Shown: positions 10,557-23,232, counted from the first letter of the stretch. The stretch is 64,000 nt of DNA from Pegoplata infirma (GCA_963921195.1 OY992540.1:24502262-24566261), one strand, 5' to 3'. Notes: generated by a model from the letters alone, not told the origin. Made by a program: numbers and translations.

Positions 10557-11178
10557 CAAGTGAGAGTGTTAAATTCGGCTGTGCCGAATCTTTTATACCC
10601 TCCAACATGTAAAAAAATCAGGGGCGGATTTTTTTGGGAGGAGGCTTCGGTGGGGGCAGGCGGGGACACCTCTCCATCTCGAAAAATGTTTACTAATTTA
10701 TTTGTTATGCTTTGCACTAAAGTAATACAATTTTATCATTATTTAAACTATTTTTTATATCCACGCCCTAAAAGTGGGGGCGAAAAAAAAAACAAATTTT
10801 TTAGTCCTCCCGGTCCAAAGTGCAGTACTTTGAACTTATTGCATTAATTTGTTTCATTTGTTTAACAAAAATATAAAAAAAAACACGTAAAAAAAATCGT
10901 GTTTTTCAGAGGTTGGTTAAGTTCCTCAAGGGGGAACTTTTTCCCCCTGGTTCGATTTTGACCATTTACGAACTTAACCTGCCCATAAGACATATTCGTG
11001 CCCAATGGACTGCATCGTGCCATCTACAGACAGACGGACGGACATTCACGGAATGTCTTAGAATCGATAATGGATCAATAATATATATACTTTATGGGGT
11101 CCCCGACCGATATTTCGATGAGTTACAAACGGAATGACAAATTGAGTATACCCCCATACTGTTGTTGGAGGGTATAAA
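10557..11178 (-). mobile_element. mini-me/DINE-1-like element
   Basis: Begins ACAAGTGAGAGTGTTAAATT with the hairpin ATTCGGC-TGT-GCCGAAT and then TATACCCTCC. It ends GGAGGGTATAAAA. A short CAGACAGACGGACGG tract (GTCY on the other strand) and TCGAT core sit in the middle. These are the hallmarks of dipteran mini-me (Helentron-related) repeats. Confidence 0.75.
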
Positions 11179-11220
11179 AAAAGAACTGCAGACAATGAGT
11201 GGTGTTCATATAATGATGTA

Positions 11221-12068
11221 GTTATACCCTACACCACACTGTGGTACAGGGTATAATGAGTTTGTGCTGATGTTTGTAACTACCCGAAATATTGGTCCTA
11301 GACCCACTTTTAAGTATACCGATCGACTTAGAATCACTTTTTGAGTCGATTTAGCGATGTCCGTCCGTCCGTCCGTCCGTCCGTCCGTCCGTCTGTCTGT
11401 CCATGTAAACGGTGTAAACACGATACAGGTCGCAATTCTCGATCAATTGACTTGAAATTTAAAACTTAAGCCTCTTTTGGCCCAAGGACGAAGCCTATTG
11501 AAATTAGAAAAAATCGGTCCATATTTAGACCTAGCCCCCATACAAAGGTCCTCTTTAGTTTTGGCTCAAATGACTCTAATAGTCGCATTTTAATAGGTAT
11601 CTTTTCAAAATTTGGCAGGAATTAATGTTTTATACACACAAATCACCATTCCGAATTTTAAAGAAATCGAACCAGTTCTTCTAGTAGCCCCCATACAAAC
11701 CACCTTCCCGATTTTCACATAAATCTCTCAATTTTCATGAAAATACAAAATATTTAATTAAAATTCTGTTTGTGTATGTTAAACGCGTACTTTAATAACC
11801 TTATCAAATCTAATTATCATCGGACCATTTTGGACTTAGGTCCCATGGGGAAATTTCGCCCGATATTCAGTTGAAGCGATTTATTGTCAACAAAAAGAAG
11901 CCTATTCCACTCAAATTTGATTAGTGATTGCTTTTTACACTTATTAAAGATTTGACAAAATATAGATCTAATCAGTCCATGTTTGAACTTGGGACCCATG
12001 GTCCGGGAAACTCTGGTGTAGGGTATTATATGGTCGGTCTTGACCGACTATAATTTTCTTACTTGTTT
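11221..12068 (+). mobile_element. mini-me/DINE-1-like element, second subfamily
   Basis: GTTATACCCTACACCACACT leads to the core TTTAGCGATG and a clean (GTCC)n tract at about 11358-11400. It ends ATTTTCTTACTTGTTTTT. It differs from the other mini-me copies in both flanks. No coding sequence. Confidence 0.7.
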
Positions 12069-12952
12069 TTATTTTACTTTGTTGCTAAACACAATAGAGA
12101 CAAGAGTAGTTGTTTTTGCTTTTATTGCAGACAAGTTTAATAAACATAATTGACATGACAGCAAAACATTATTGACATATTTAGAATGAATGGATTTAAC
12201 TTATTAAAAAATGAAAAATTTAGGAAAGAATGTTTAAATTCTAAAAAAAATGGATAAAAACAACTTTAATAATTTCGATTCTCCTCTTATTTAAATTCTT
12301 TCCCTCTACGCTTAAATTTTGCCATTTTACATTTTAATCGACTACATGCATTAATTTAAATTTTGCTGCTGTAAGCTTTAACAAAATCCTTGTAGTGAAA
12401 AGTTTTAATACTCCGTGCATATAAACACATCCGTTATTCGACATTATCAACGTCAGACTTTCTTTTCTGTTTAGAAAAGTTTTTGTTTTAAAAAAAAATA
12501 TATAAAATATAATCAACGCACGTTTATATTCACCATGACTATGCCGTTCTTATACAAAATACACTGAAGGTAAATTAACATTTTGTTTAGTATAAATAGA
12601 AGTTTTGCTTACCTTTAGATTCAGCATATTTTAAACTAAACATGGTAAAGTACACATAAGCGTGAAAGTTGTTCTAATGTAATTATGCTACCATTAACAC
12701 AGTGTAACGTTATGATATTTTTTTAAAGAAATTATGTTGTAATTTTTAAATGTTTAACAGAGAGCTCCGTTCTAAAACAAAATTTAATGTCTTTAAGTCG
12801 AAGTTTGGTTTTAAAGAGGACCAAAACGAAATGCATAGACACACCACGTAACCACACGTCCTTTAAAATGTATAAAACTTTTTGTATCAGTGTTTATGCA
12901 CGAACTGCAGTCTCAAATATTCCCTTGGCACTCATTTACGTTTAAGCTCTTA
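12069..12952. other. AT-rich DNA, no feature seen
   Basis: Scattered short frames only; no domain, repeat boundary or RNA gene supported. Confidence 0.5.
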
Positions 12953-12954
12953 TA

Positions 12955-13809
12955 CACTGATAGAAAAACGCTTCATATCACTAATGAATGGAATTCATTA
13001 ACGTTGTTTTATTGCAACAACGAAATTTTTCATATGCTGAATGAAATTTCATACATATTGTGCAAGATATTCATTAATTTTGATTCATTAGATTTCGTAG
13101 TTTCATTAAAAAATTTCATTAAGTTTTGTTTACAAAATTTTCTGTTTTTTGACACTTGTCGTGTCGCGTCTGTTTAGTCTGTTAGTAAAAACGTTATAGT
13201 TAAATTTTGTGTGAGAAAACTTTGTGAAATCTATAGATAAAATAAAAAAATATGTGAAAGTGTTTTTTTAAATTGGTTATTTTGTGATTTTTTCAGATTT
13301 TTTTACGAAATTTTAAATAAAAACTAAATTATTAATTAACTAATGTTTGTGATGTTTTATATTAGTTCGTGGTTTTAATTGTGTATTACAATTTAAGGTT
13401 GGAGTAAAATTTTGTGCGAGAAAACTAAGTAAAAACAATTTTTTATTATTTTTAATTCTATAAAAAGATCGTTACAATTTCACACATATATTTCATTTTA
13501 AAAATAAAAGAAACATTTATTCAATAAAAGTATTTCATTTAAAAAATAAAAAGTAGGATTTATTCAATGAAAGTATTTCATAAGAATTAAAAACTTTTTT
13601 CATAAAAGTAATAAAACATTTTCATAAAATACAATTTTTATTTTGTATGAACAATTTTCATTAATTTAATGAAACTTGTTCTTGCAATTACATTTTATGA
13701 TACCCATTTCATTAATTCAATGAAACCCTACATAGGTTCCTTTTTAACGTCATTTTTCATAACATTAATGTAGATTTTCATTATTGTCATGTACAAATTT
13801 TTATCAGTG
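12955..13809. mobile_element. TA-flanked TIR element (CACTGATA type)
   Basis: 855 bp, CACTGATA at the left and TATCAGTG at the right, with TA duplications at 12953-12954 and 13810-13811. The interior is full of TTCATTAA/TTCATAAA palindromic pieces. The element at 61897-62812 is built the same way. Tc1/mariner-like MITE by ends and duplication. Confidence 0.75.
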
Positions 13810-14041
13810 TACCCTTCTACTTATACTCTTTAACTCTTTTATATACTATTATACTTCCGTGTAAAATTGATTAGATATGATGTGATTTATTATATACGAG
13901 ATTTGTCCTTTATTCCGAGATCGGATCAGACGCAATTACTGATCAGGTCTACTTGTATTTTGAGTACAAACCTCGCATCTAATAGATCTGATCAGATACA
14001 ATTAGATCTCTTATACTCTAATACTCTAATACTTTTATACT

Positions 14042-16280
14042 CCCGAGTAAAAAAGTTCCTATATAGTTGTATATAATTTTATAAACATCATATATGATTA
14101 AATAGAATTATATAGAATTTGATGCGAAAAATGAGTCGATAAAACTATATAAAATTTTATCAATGCTTCATATATTTTGATAAATTTTTTATATAATTTT
14201 ATGCGAAATTTGGACCCCTATTTTTATATAATAATAGCAAAATTATATAATTAGATATAATTATATAAAAATATATAAAATTGTATAAAACTGTATAAAA
14301 CTATATAAAGTTACATAAAATTATATCAAGTTTTATATAAATCATAAAATTTTGTTTTAATTATATATAACTAGCTGGCCCGGTCCGCGTTGCTGGCCCA
14401 AATGTAAGATAAGTATTATATTTCGTCTCGCTTTAAATATATAGCCCTGCAAAAAAGTAATGAATTTCTTGGCTTAGAAAAATTTGTGGGCGTGGTTTTA
14501 AAGACCCGATTAGGCAGATAATCATCTTCAAATTGTATTTTGGGAACTAAAAAAAAATACCATGTCTTCGACTTTGCGAACTGTTTAAATTTAAAACTTC
14601 TTTAGTATCATTACGAAAAACACAAAAATAAATTACGCATATTCTTCGTTCTTATCGTGAGCTATTGTCTTAAGTTCAAACAAACCTTTATAGTTTTCCC
14701 GGATTTTCCGCTTTTCCGTGACACTTTTCTCAGGACAATAAATATTTCCGTAAAGTCCTTACTTGGACTATAATGATCATAAAAGAAAAAATTTAGCAAA
14801 TCAGGCCAATCGTTCGCCGATTTTAGATGTATTGAGAAAAGTGGGAGTGGACGATTTTTCCTTTCGTTAAGACCTTAGTTGTACTATCACGAACGTCAAC
14901 AAATACCAAATATGCCAAATCGGCCCTGCCGTTTTTTCTATTTTAGATATATCGAAATAAAAGTGGGCGTGAAAAATGTTTATTTCCGTTGGACTATGAC
15001 TATAAAAAATAATGTTTAATCAAATCGATCAAAGGAGGCGTAAAAGTATGAGTGATTATTTTTTTTTTCGAAAAATCCTAAAACGAACATTTAAAAAAAA
15101 TATTATTCAAATCGGTCAGTTCTCAAGTGATGCGATAAGAACGAACTATGTACATTTGATTTTAATTTATATTTAATTATTCTATATTTTATTGTTCTAT
15201 ATTTTATCATTCTATATTTTATTTTTCTATAGCATAAAAACCTTATTTGAATTTAACCAACTCGGTCCATCCGTTTAAAAGTGGGCGTAGAAATGGAAAA
15301 TTGTTTTATTTACGGAAATCTTAGTTGAACTATGACGAACATTAAAAACAAAATTAGACAAATTGATCCAGCCATTCCATGATTGAAAATATATATATCG
15401 GGAAAAGTGAGCGTAAAAATAGGCGTGGACAATTGTTCTTTCCTTAAAAATCTTTTGCGGACTATAACCAAATCGGGCTAGCCGTTATAGTTTTTTCGAT
15501 ACATAAAAAAAGTGAGGTTGGGAAATTTTACTATGCGTAAAAACCTTAGTTGAATTATGACGAACATTTTCAACAAAAATTAGCCAAAGTGGGCGTGTTC
15601 AATTTCTGATTTCGTAAAAACCAAAGTTGGAATGTGATGATAATTCATTTAAAAAAAATTTTGTCAAATCGGTCCAGCAATTCTCATATTTTAGATAAAT
15701 TGAAAAAGTGGGCGTAAAAGTAGGTGTGGTCGATTTTTCTTTCAGTAAAAACTTAAAATACTTTATTATGAACCTTAAAATAAAAAATTACCCTAATCGG
15801 TGCAGCCGTTTTTCGATTTTATATAAATCAAAAAAAGTGGGCGTAAAAGTGGGCGTGGTCAAATTTTCTTCACGTAAAAACCTAAGTTGGACTATGACTA
15901 ACATTTCAAAAAAAAAATCATCCAAATCGGTCCATCCGTTCTCAACTGATGCTGTTACCAACGAACGACAATTGATTTTTATTTATATAGATTATATATA
16001 ATTTTATGTAACTTTATATAGTTTTATACAGTTTTATACAATTTTATATTTTTTTATATAATTATATCTAATTATATAAATTTGCTGTTGTTATATAAAA
16101 ATAGGGGTCCAAATTTCGCATAAAATTATATAAAAAATTTATCAAAATATATGAAACATTGATCAAATTTTATATAGTTTTATCGACTGATTTTTCGCAT
16201 CAAATTCTATATAATTCTATTTAATCATATATAATGTTTATAAAATTATATACAACTATATAGGAACTTTTTTACTCGGG
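14042..16280. mobile_element. CCCGAG-TIR element A, carrying a nested Helitron
   Basis: The left end CCCGAGTAAAAAAGTTCC and right end GGAACTTTTTTACTCGGG are continued by long AT-rich inverted arms (about 14042-14365 and 16000-16280). A second, partial right end is repeated at 16281-16355. The arms are separated by the Helitron 14371-15991. It inserted into the octamer array. Confidence 0.8.
14371..15991 (-). mobile_element. non-autonomous Helitron nested in element A
   Basis: Read on the minus strand it starts TCTATATAAATAAAAATC after an A and ends in GC-rich sequence and CTAG before a T. Inside are about ten diverged tandem units with AAATCGGTCCAGCCG and AAGTGGGCGT. No Rep/helicase frame is visible. 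Confidence 0.7.
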
Positions 16281-16462
16281 TAGTTTTATTTTTATTTAAT
16301 CATATATGATGTTTATAAAATTATATACAACTATATAGGAACTTTTTTACTCGGGGCTCTTAAACTCTTGTACTCTTAAACTCTTATACTTTTATACTCT
16401 TATAATCTTTTATTCTTATACTCTTAAACTCTTATACTCATATTCTTTTATACTTTTATACT

Positions 16463-17304
16463 CCCGAGTAAAAAAGATCATATATAATCATATATAGTTT
16501 TATATATACATATATTATTTTGTAAAACTATATGTATTTTTTGTTGCATCATATGTGATTTTATATATTTGCACATCTAATTTGTTTCTTATATAAAATT
16601 ATATAACAGAAAATATTGACTTTTATATAATAACATATGATTTAAAGTTCGTTTATATAATTACATATGAACTTTAAAATTCTGTCTTCTTTTTTATATA
16701 ATTTGATAAAACAAAATATTTGAAGAAATTTTATATAAAACTTTATGCAACTGTTTTTAAATTATATGTTATCTTACTTATATGAGTAAAAGTTAAAAAA
16801 AAAATCTAAGTCCTTTACATATAATTTAATATAAATTTTTGAAAATTTTTCTAAGTCCAAAAAAAATTAAAATTTTCTAAGTCCCAAAATTCTAGGACTG
16901 ATGCAAAATTGAAAAAAAAAAATACAAAAAATTTTCTAAGTCCAGATGTTTTTTTTTTTTTTGAAAATTTTCAAAGTCCTAAAAATATTTTTGAAAATTT
17001 TTAAGTCCTGGAAACAAATTTTTTTTTGTAAATTTTTTGCGTTTTGGGGGAAAACATTTTTTTCTTATATATAAATATATTTAATTATATATAATTGCAT
17101 CAATTTTATACAAAAAAGGGTCCAATTTTCGCATATAACTATATAAAATTATATTAAAATTATATCAAATTTGATCAGATTTGATCAAATTTGATAAGTT
17201 TTTATATCGTTTTATCGACTCATTTTTCGCATTAAACTATATATGATTATATATGATGGCTTTATATAATTTTATATGAATATATATAATCTTTTTTACT
17301 CGGG
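16463..17304. mobile_element. CCCGAG-TIR element B
   Basis: CCCGAGTAAAAAAGATCATA at the left and TATAATCTTTTTTACTCGGG at the right. It is flanked by CT on both sides (16461-16462, 17305-17306). The interior is AT-rich palindromic, with no coding sequence. Confidence 0.72.
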
Positions 17305-17759
17305 CTTATACTTTTTCACTCTTATACTCTTATACTGTTATACTTTTATACTCTAATACAGTTATTCGCGTAAATTCCCTTATTGTTATACTATTATACT
17401 TTTATACTTTTATACTTTTATACTCTGATACTTTTATACTCTTATACTTTTATGTCTTTATTCCTCTTTACTTTTTTACTCTTATAATCTTATACTCTTA
17501 TGTTCTTATACCCTTTAACTCTTATACACTTATACCCTTATACTCTTTTACTCGTATACTCGTATACTCTTATACTCTTATACTCTTATACTCTTATACT
17601 CTTATACTCTTATACTATTATACTCTTATACTCTTATACTCTTATAATCTTATACTCTTATACTCTTATACTCTTATACTCTTATACTCTTATACTCTTA
17701 TACTCTTATACTCTTATACTATTATACTCTTATACTCTTATGCTCTTATGCTTTTTTAC

Positions 17760-18223
17760 CACTGTTGCCAACTATTTTTAACCAAAAACCTCTAAATTTC
17801 ACTAAAAAAGCGCTAGAAACCGCCAAAAATAAATTTAGCGGGGAAAATTTAAAATTCTCCCGCTAAATTACGAAAAAAGAGCTGAAAACCGAAAAACTTG
17901 GCATAAAAGAAAAATTAAAAAAAACCTCCAAATTATTTTTTCCCAAAAATTTACTTTTCACTAAATATGCGCAAGAAACCGCCGAATAAAATTAAGCACG
18001 AAAATATAAAATTCTCCCGCTAAGTTGCAAAAAAAAATCGCTAAAATTCGACAAACTTGGCGTTGTCGATAAAAAAAAACTCTAAATTTTTCCCACTAAA
18101 TCCAAATAAAAAGCGCTAGATTTTCCCGCTAAAGTTCCGTTCTCGCTAAAACCAATTTTCCCCCGCTAAATTCAAACAAATATTGCTAGATTTAGCGGGA
18201 AAACCTCCAACTTGGCAACAGTG
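17760..18223. mobile_element. hAT-type MITE 1 in the octamer array
   Basis: 464 bp with perfect 12-bp ends CACTGTTGCCAA / TTGGCAACAGTG. The interior has repeated AGCGCTA and TTTAGCGGG motifs. Flanks TTTTTTAC and TCTTTTAC match at 7 of 8 positions, fitting an 8-bp target duplication. Confidence 0.8.
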
Positions 18224-18821
18224 TCTTTTACTCTTATATGTTTCTACTCTTATACTCTTATACTCTTATACTATTATACTCTTATACTCTTATACTCTTA
18301 CACTCTTATGCTCTTATACTTTTATACTGTTATACTCTTATACTCTTATACTCTAATACTCTTATACTTTTATACTATTATACTTTTGTACTATAATACT
18401 CTTATACTCTTATACTCTTATACTCTTATACTCTTATACTCTTATACTCTTATACTCTTATACTCTTATAGTCTTATACTCGTATACTCTTATACTCTTA
18501 TACTCTTATACTCTTATACTCTTATACTCTTATACTCTTATACTCTTATACTTTTATACTTTTATACTCTTATACTCTTATACTCTTATACTCTTATACT
18601 CTTATACTTTTATACTTTTATACTTTTATACTCTTATACTCTTATACTCTTATACTCTTATACTCTTATACTCTTATACTCTTATACTCTTATACTCTTA
18701 TACTCTTATACTATTATACTCTTATACTCTTATACTCTTATACTCTTATACTTTTATACTCTTATACTCTTATACTCTTATACTCTTATACTCTTATACT
18801 CTTATACTCTTATACTCTTAT

Positions 18822-19320
18822 CACTGTTGCCAACTATTTTTAACCAAAAACCTCTAAATTTCACTAAAAAAGCGCTAGAAACCGCCAAAAATAAATTTAG
18901 CGGGAAAAATTTAAAATTCTCCCGCTAAATTACGAAAAAGAGCGCTAAAAACCGAAAAACTTGGCATTTTTGATTGACAAAAAAGAAAAATTTAAAAAAA
19001 AACCTCCAAATTATTTTTTCTACGAAAATTGACTTTTCACTAAAAACGCGCAAGAAACCGCCGAAAAAAATTTAGCGGGAAAATATAAAATTCTCGCGCA
19101 AAGTTACAAAAAAAGCGCTAAAACTCGACAAACTTGGCGTTTTCGATTGAAACAAAAAGAAAAATTGGAAAAAAACCTCTAAATTTTTCCCACTAAATTC
19201 AAACAAAAAGCGCTAGATTTTCCCGCTAAAACACAGTTCCCGCTAAAACCAATTTTCCCCCGCTAAATCCAAACAAAAAGCGCTAGATTTAGCGGGAAAA
19301 CCTCCAACTTGGCAACAGTG
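18822..19320. mobile_element. hAT-type MITE 2 in the octamer array
   Basis: 499 bp, same orientation and family as 17760-18223, with the same 12-bp ends. Flanks ACTCTTAT and AGTCTTAT differ at one position. A nearly identical first 70 bp suggests either recent transposition or duplication of array plus MITE. Confidence 0.8.
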
Positions 19321-19642
19321 AGTCTTATACTCTTATACTCTTATACTGTTATACTGTTATACTCTTATACTCTTATACTCTTACACTTTTATACTCTTAT
19401 ACTCAGTTGCTCTTTTACTCTTTTACTATTTTACTCTTATACTATTGAACTTTTATACTGTCTTACTGTTATACAAGAGAGAACTTAAGATAAGAGACTG
19501 CAAATAGCAAAAAAAAAAACACTTATACGCCTCTCTTAAATTTTGTGTGAATTGTCGGGATGTTCATTTGCTCTCTTAATGTCCAAAAATATAATTATTT
19601 TAAATTTGTTTCTATTTATAATTGATCATTTTAGTCTTCATA

Positions 19643-20374
19643 TAGTGTTTGGGAATTCCCGGACTTTTCAATTTCCCGGGAAACGGGAAAAAAATTATTT
19701 ATATTATTTTATAAATATTCATTATTAATATAAATCATAAAAAACATTAAAATTTGACCAACTTTTAATTAAAAACAGTTCTATTAGAGATAAACAATGA
19801 ATTAAAACATAAAAAATCAAAAAATAAAAGTTTAAAATCCTGAAATACAATAAAACAAAACAAAAAAAATATTGCAACTTTTTTCCCACAAAAAATCGCA
19901 AAAAATAGCTAAAAATCGCAACAAATTTAAAACTGCGTTATTCGAGCAAAATCTAATATAGTTGGCAGCACTTTTAATATTTGTTCTGGAAATGTAAATT
20001 CTAAGTTCAAAATTTTTATAATTTTTTGGCAGTCTTAGCAAAATTATCATTAACCGACGTATATTTTTTGACTTTTTAAGTTTTTTCATGATATTGTCAT
20101 ACTTTTTACACTTGGTCAGTTTTCCTATGAATATATATTTGCACTGTTCTTCCAAATAGAAAAAATACAAAAAATAGCTAATATAATTATACCTGTACGT
20201 AAAAAAAATTTTAAAAATTAAATTAAAGTAAACGTTTTTTATGTAAAATGGTTTATTTTGTAAAATTCCCGGATTTCCCGGGAAAAATTAAAAAAATTCC
20301 CGGGAATTCCCGTCAGCCTTTTCCCGGGAATTCCCGGGAAATCCGACCCGGGAATTCCCGGACCCCAAACACTA
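19643..20374. mobile_element. hAT-type MITE with TAGTGTTTGGG ends
   Basis: 732 bp. Ends TAGTGTTTGGG / CCCAAACACTA are followed by GGAATTCCCGG-rich subterminal repeats. A perfect 8-bp duplication TCTTCATA is at 19635-19642 and 20375-20382. Open frames inside have no transposase motifs. Confidence 0.88.
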
Positions 20375-20660
20375 TCTTCATAGCATAAAAACCGCAAATA
20401 AAATTTATTGAAAATGACGAAATGCGTTTTTTTTTCCCCCAAATATTAAAAAGGGGAAATTATAATTGTTCTTCCAATTGTTGTTCTTTTAATCCCAGCC
20501 TGACTATTTTTTTTTTGTATAAGTCAGAGTTGCCGACCCCCTGTTTGTACTTTCTAAATAATACTCTTATACTTTTATACTCTTATATTTGTATACTTTT
20601 ATACTCCTTTAATATTTTATTCTAAAACTCTACAACTCTTATACTTTTATACTTTAAAGT

Positions 20661-22559
20661 AGAAAAACCCATTTGTACTATTTCTTTCGCTAGTTTTGTA
20701 AAAACAACGTAAAAATAGAATATTTAATTTTTTTTTTATTCAAATTTGTTTATTTTTGTTGCAGGATTTATTCATCACACTGTGCATTGCATAGAAGCAT
20801 TTTAAGTAAATTTTTTTAAATGTCTTGTATACTCACTGGTACAAGTACGTGATTTAAGCAATCATTTACCTTCATAGATAACATATGGGAAAAATACATT
20901 TCCATACTCAATCTTATATTAAAAAAACAGAAAAATGTGAAATTTTTATTGCTTAAACTAAACTAAAAAAATTTGCATGTGTGAATTGTATAATAATTAC
21001 ATTGGTATTATACGTTTAAGTCTGTTCCTAAAGGAAGGTTTTTCAACTGAATCAGAGAAGTTGATAAATATTAAAATTTTTATTCCTTAAAATAAGTTCA
21101 ATTAGGTTTTTATTCATAAAAATCTTAAAATATTTGGTAAATAATCACCACTAACACTCCTGCTGGACCTCCCTTTATGAAATTGATGTCCTATTCATAC
21201 AATTTTTCCAAATGTTTTTAAGGAGCATTAAGCAGGTGGTCAGCGGTTGTTTAAAATCATTGTTCGTGGTCACCAATCCTGGTAAGCACTGCTGATTAAC
21301 TTTCAGACTTGTCCTTAGGGATATTTGGAAACAAATTTATGAAGATGATGTCATAAATTACATTATACGGGAGTGTCAGCAGTATGTCAGTGGTGATAAT
21401 TTTTTTCCAACTGGTCTTTCCCCCTAATGAAAGAAAACTAGGGATTATGTGTTTTTTTTTTTTTAATTTTGTTTAATTTCAACGTGTTTCACTTGGCATA
21501 CCTTCCTTATGATAACGAATTAGAGTGTATATGTCACATAGACAGACATTAAAGAATCTATGCACATTTGTAGGTATTTTTAGTCTAAAAGCATTTTTGC
21601 TTAAAATCAACAGACACATACACAAATATTGTACTTAAATGAGTTTATGTATGAGTTTTGCAAACTTACTAATTTTGCTTTGCAGCCAGCTGTATTTGTG
21701 TGTGTGTGCTTTTAGCTGTTGTAAAAATAATTTCACATACTACACACAAATACAATTTAAAATGGAGTTATATACGAAATTTAATAAAGGCAGCACTAAT
21801 TTATAGAGGTATTTAGCACAATTATTTTCGGAGCGTAAGGTACCAGACAGCATTTTTGCATAAAACTTTCATTTAACATTCTTACTAGGGGAAAAAGTCA
21901 ATAGGCATAAATTCTAAGGTAGTTAAATTTTTAAGGTCAAAGGTCAAATTCCAGAGTTACACCTTTTTTTTACCTTTTTTTACTGAAATATCTTTATAAA
22001 ATAAAAAATTCTGTTTTTAATCCTTTTTGAAAATTCTTAAAAAAAAGTGACAAAAAATACTACTTACCCTAATATATTTGTTTAAAACTAATTGTAAGTG
22101 TGATGATGGCACAGTCATGCCATCATCTAAAAATGGAAGAAAACTGCAGCTTGTTGCATTTTATTAGTTTAATCTTGTTGGTTTTAAATACTAAAATTTG
22201 TTGGAAAATTTAATTTAAAACTTAATTGTTATGCATTAGAAAGGGCACTAAAACTACTGCCATGGAAATTTTTCTAGAGTGCACATCATAGCGTATGATT
22301 AATATTATATTTACAACGTTTTTTTTCACATCAATCATACGTTTCGATGGAGTGTATAAATAAATTAATGATATTCATTTGAATTTCAAATGTGTTTTAT
22401 TTTGAACACTTCAATATCGATGCAAATTGGTTTAATGAGAGGGATGCCAGAAAAAGATTTTACGATTTGAGGCATTTTTTTTATAAAAAAATTTTCAGAT
22501 TTTGAGACACCCTATCCTTAAAAGTGTCTGTCTTTTTATATAAATTTTAAGTTTCAGGA
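20661..22559. other. longest low-copy-looking stretch; no gene recognised
   Basis: AT-rich, without clear similarity to the other repeats in the window. A weak TIR pair is at 21141-21152 (ATAATCACCACT) and 21389-21400. A hairpin GATGATGGCA/TGCCATCATC is at 22102-22127. No open frame with a domain and no splice pattern that supports an exon. If the window has an intron or intergenic piece of a host gene, it is most likely here. Confidence 0.45.
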
Positions 22560-22667
22560 AAATTGAATCATGAGAGTTGGAAGACTTCCCCTGTTAGATT
22601 CTGTGATATTTTTCTTTAAAAAAGTTTTTTAAAAAATAAAAAAAGGAAAGAAAAAAGAAAAAAACAT

Positions 22668-22714
22668 AAAAAAAATATCTCAGAATCTGAGACGTTTTCT
22701 ATACGAAAAATGTC
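22668..22714 (+). repeat. 35-bp satellite fragment, left of BEL copy 2
   Basis: ATCTCAGAATCTGAGACG and TTTTCTATACGAAAAATG are one satellite monomer. The monomer is cut by the LTR after ATGTC (22710-22714), which is the left target-site copy. Confidence 0.85.
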
Positions 22715-23070
22715 TGTTTAGGTACAAACACTTGTTTTCTAAGTTTGATACCACTTTGGTACCACCGACCCTCTTTGGGTTAATACTAGTTAGAATCTAT
22801 TTTGCTCCCCTTTAAATACAACATTGTATGGAGTATTTACATAGATTCTAACTAGTAAACCGATAACGGTATTCTAAACATTGTTTGTCGCCCGGTCCTT
22901 TTTAGTTTTTATAACTAATAAGATTACTCGTTGTACAACCATCGAAAACCATACATCTTATTTTTATCCTGTTAAGGTAATATTTTATTTAATAAAAAAT
23001 CTTAGGATTTTTCTCTTTATTTTAAACCCAAAAACTTTGTGTTTTATTTATTTACATTTCCACGGAAACA
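22715..23070 (+). repeat. 5' LTR of BEL copy 2
   Basis: Starts TGTTTAGGTACAAAC and ends CCACGGAAACA. AATAAA lies at 22991-22996. A 16-bp perfect stem is at 22785-22800 / 22841-22856. The promoter elements within it cannot be placed reliably. Confidence 0.95.
22785..22856 (+). other. conserved hairpin in the LTR
   Basis: ACTAGTTAGAATCTAT (22785-22800) pairs perfectly with ATAGATTCTAACTAGT (22841-22856). The loop itself contains ATACAA-CA-TTGTAT. The same hairpin is in the 3' LTR (32070-32141). Copy 1 has it with different bases but preserved pairing. Confidence 0.75.
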
Positions 23071-23072
23071 TT

Positions 23073-23090
23073 TGGTCCTTCGAACCGGAT
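23073..23090 (+). other. primer binding site, tRNA-Tyr type
   Basis: TGGTCCTTCGAACCGGAT starts two bases after the LTR. It is the complement of a tRNA 3' end ATCCGGTTCGAAGGA plus CCA. Insect tRNA-Tyr, recalled from general knowledge, begins CCTTCGA and ends with this sequence, so tyrosine tRNA is the likely primer. Confidence 0.8.
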
Positions 23091-23223
23091 CACGACGAGA
23101 CATTGGAAAATTTGGAGGAAAAAATTAATTTTTTTTGTTTTTCTTCAAATACACAGCCATCTTGGTGCAGCTGCAGCAACAACCTTTTTTTATTTTTTGC
23201 AAATAAATATTTTCTTCGGAAAT

Positions 23224-23232
23224 AAGGTGCGT
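23224..23232 (+). promoter_or_regulatory. candidate 5' splice site in the BEL leader
   Basis: AAGGTGCGT fits the donor consensus at most positions. Together with the acceptor-like tract at 30561-30589 it would give a subgenomic mRNA for ORF2. Inferred from sequence only. Confidence 0.35.

Larger units (their letters stand above)
13812..20660. repeat. (CTCTTATA)n octamer array, interrupted by transposons
   Basis: The 8-bp unit CTCTTATA runs through about 13812-14041, 16356-16462, 17305-17759, 18224-18821, 19321-19480 and 20556-20660. Homogeneous stretches lie at 17560-17740 and 18400-18820. Elements inserted into it are listed separately. The long frames on the + strand here (17500-17781, 18212-18928) are only the repeat read three units at a time (LLYSYTLI) and are not genes. 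Confidence 0.9.

Noticed and set aside
17500..18928. Long open frames encoding LLYSYTLI repeats
   Set aside because: They are direct read-through of an 8-bp repeat (three units give eight codons) and have no start context or unique sequence.
22102..22127. microRNA precursor
   Set aside because: Only a 10-bp stem with a 6-nt loop, too short for a Dicer substrate.
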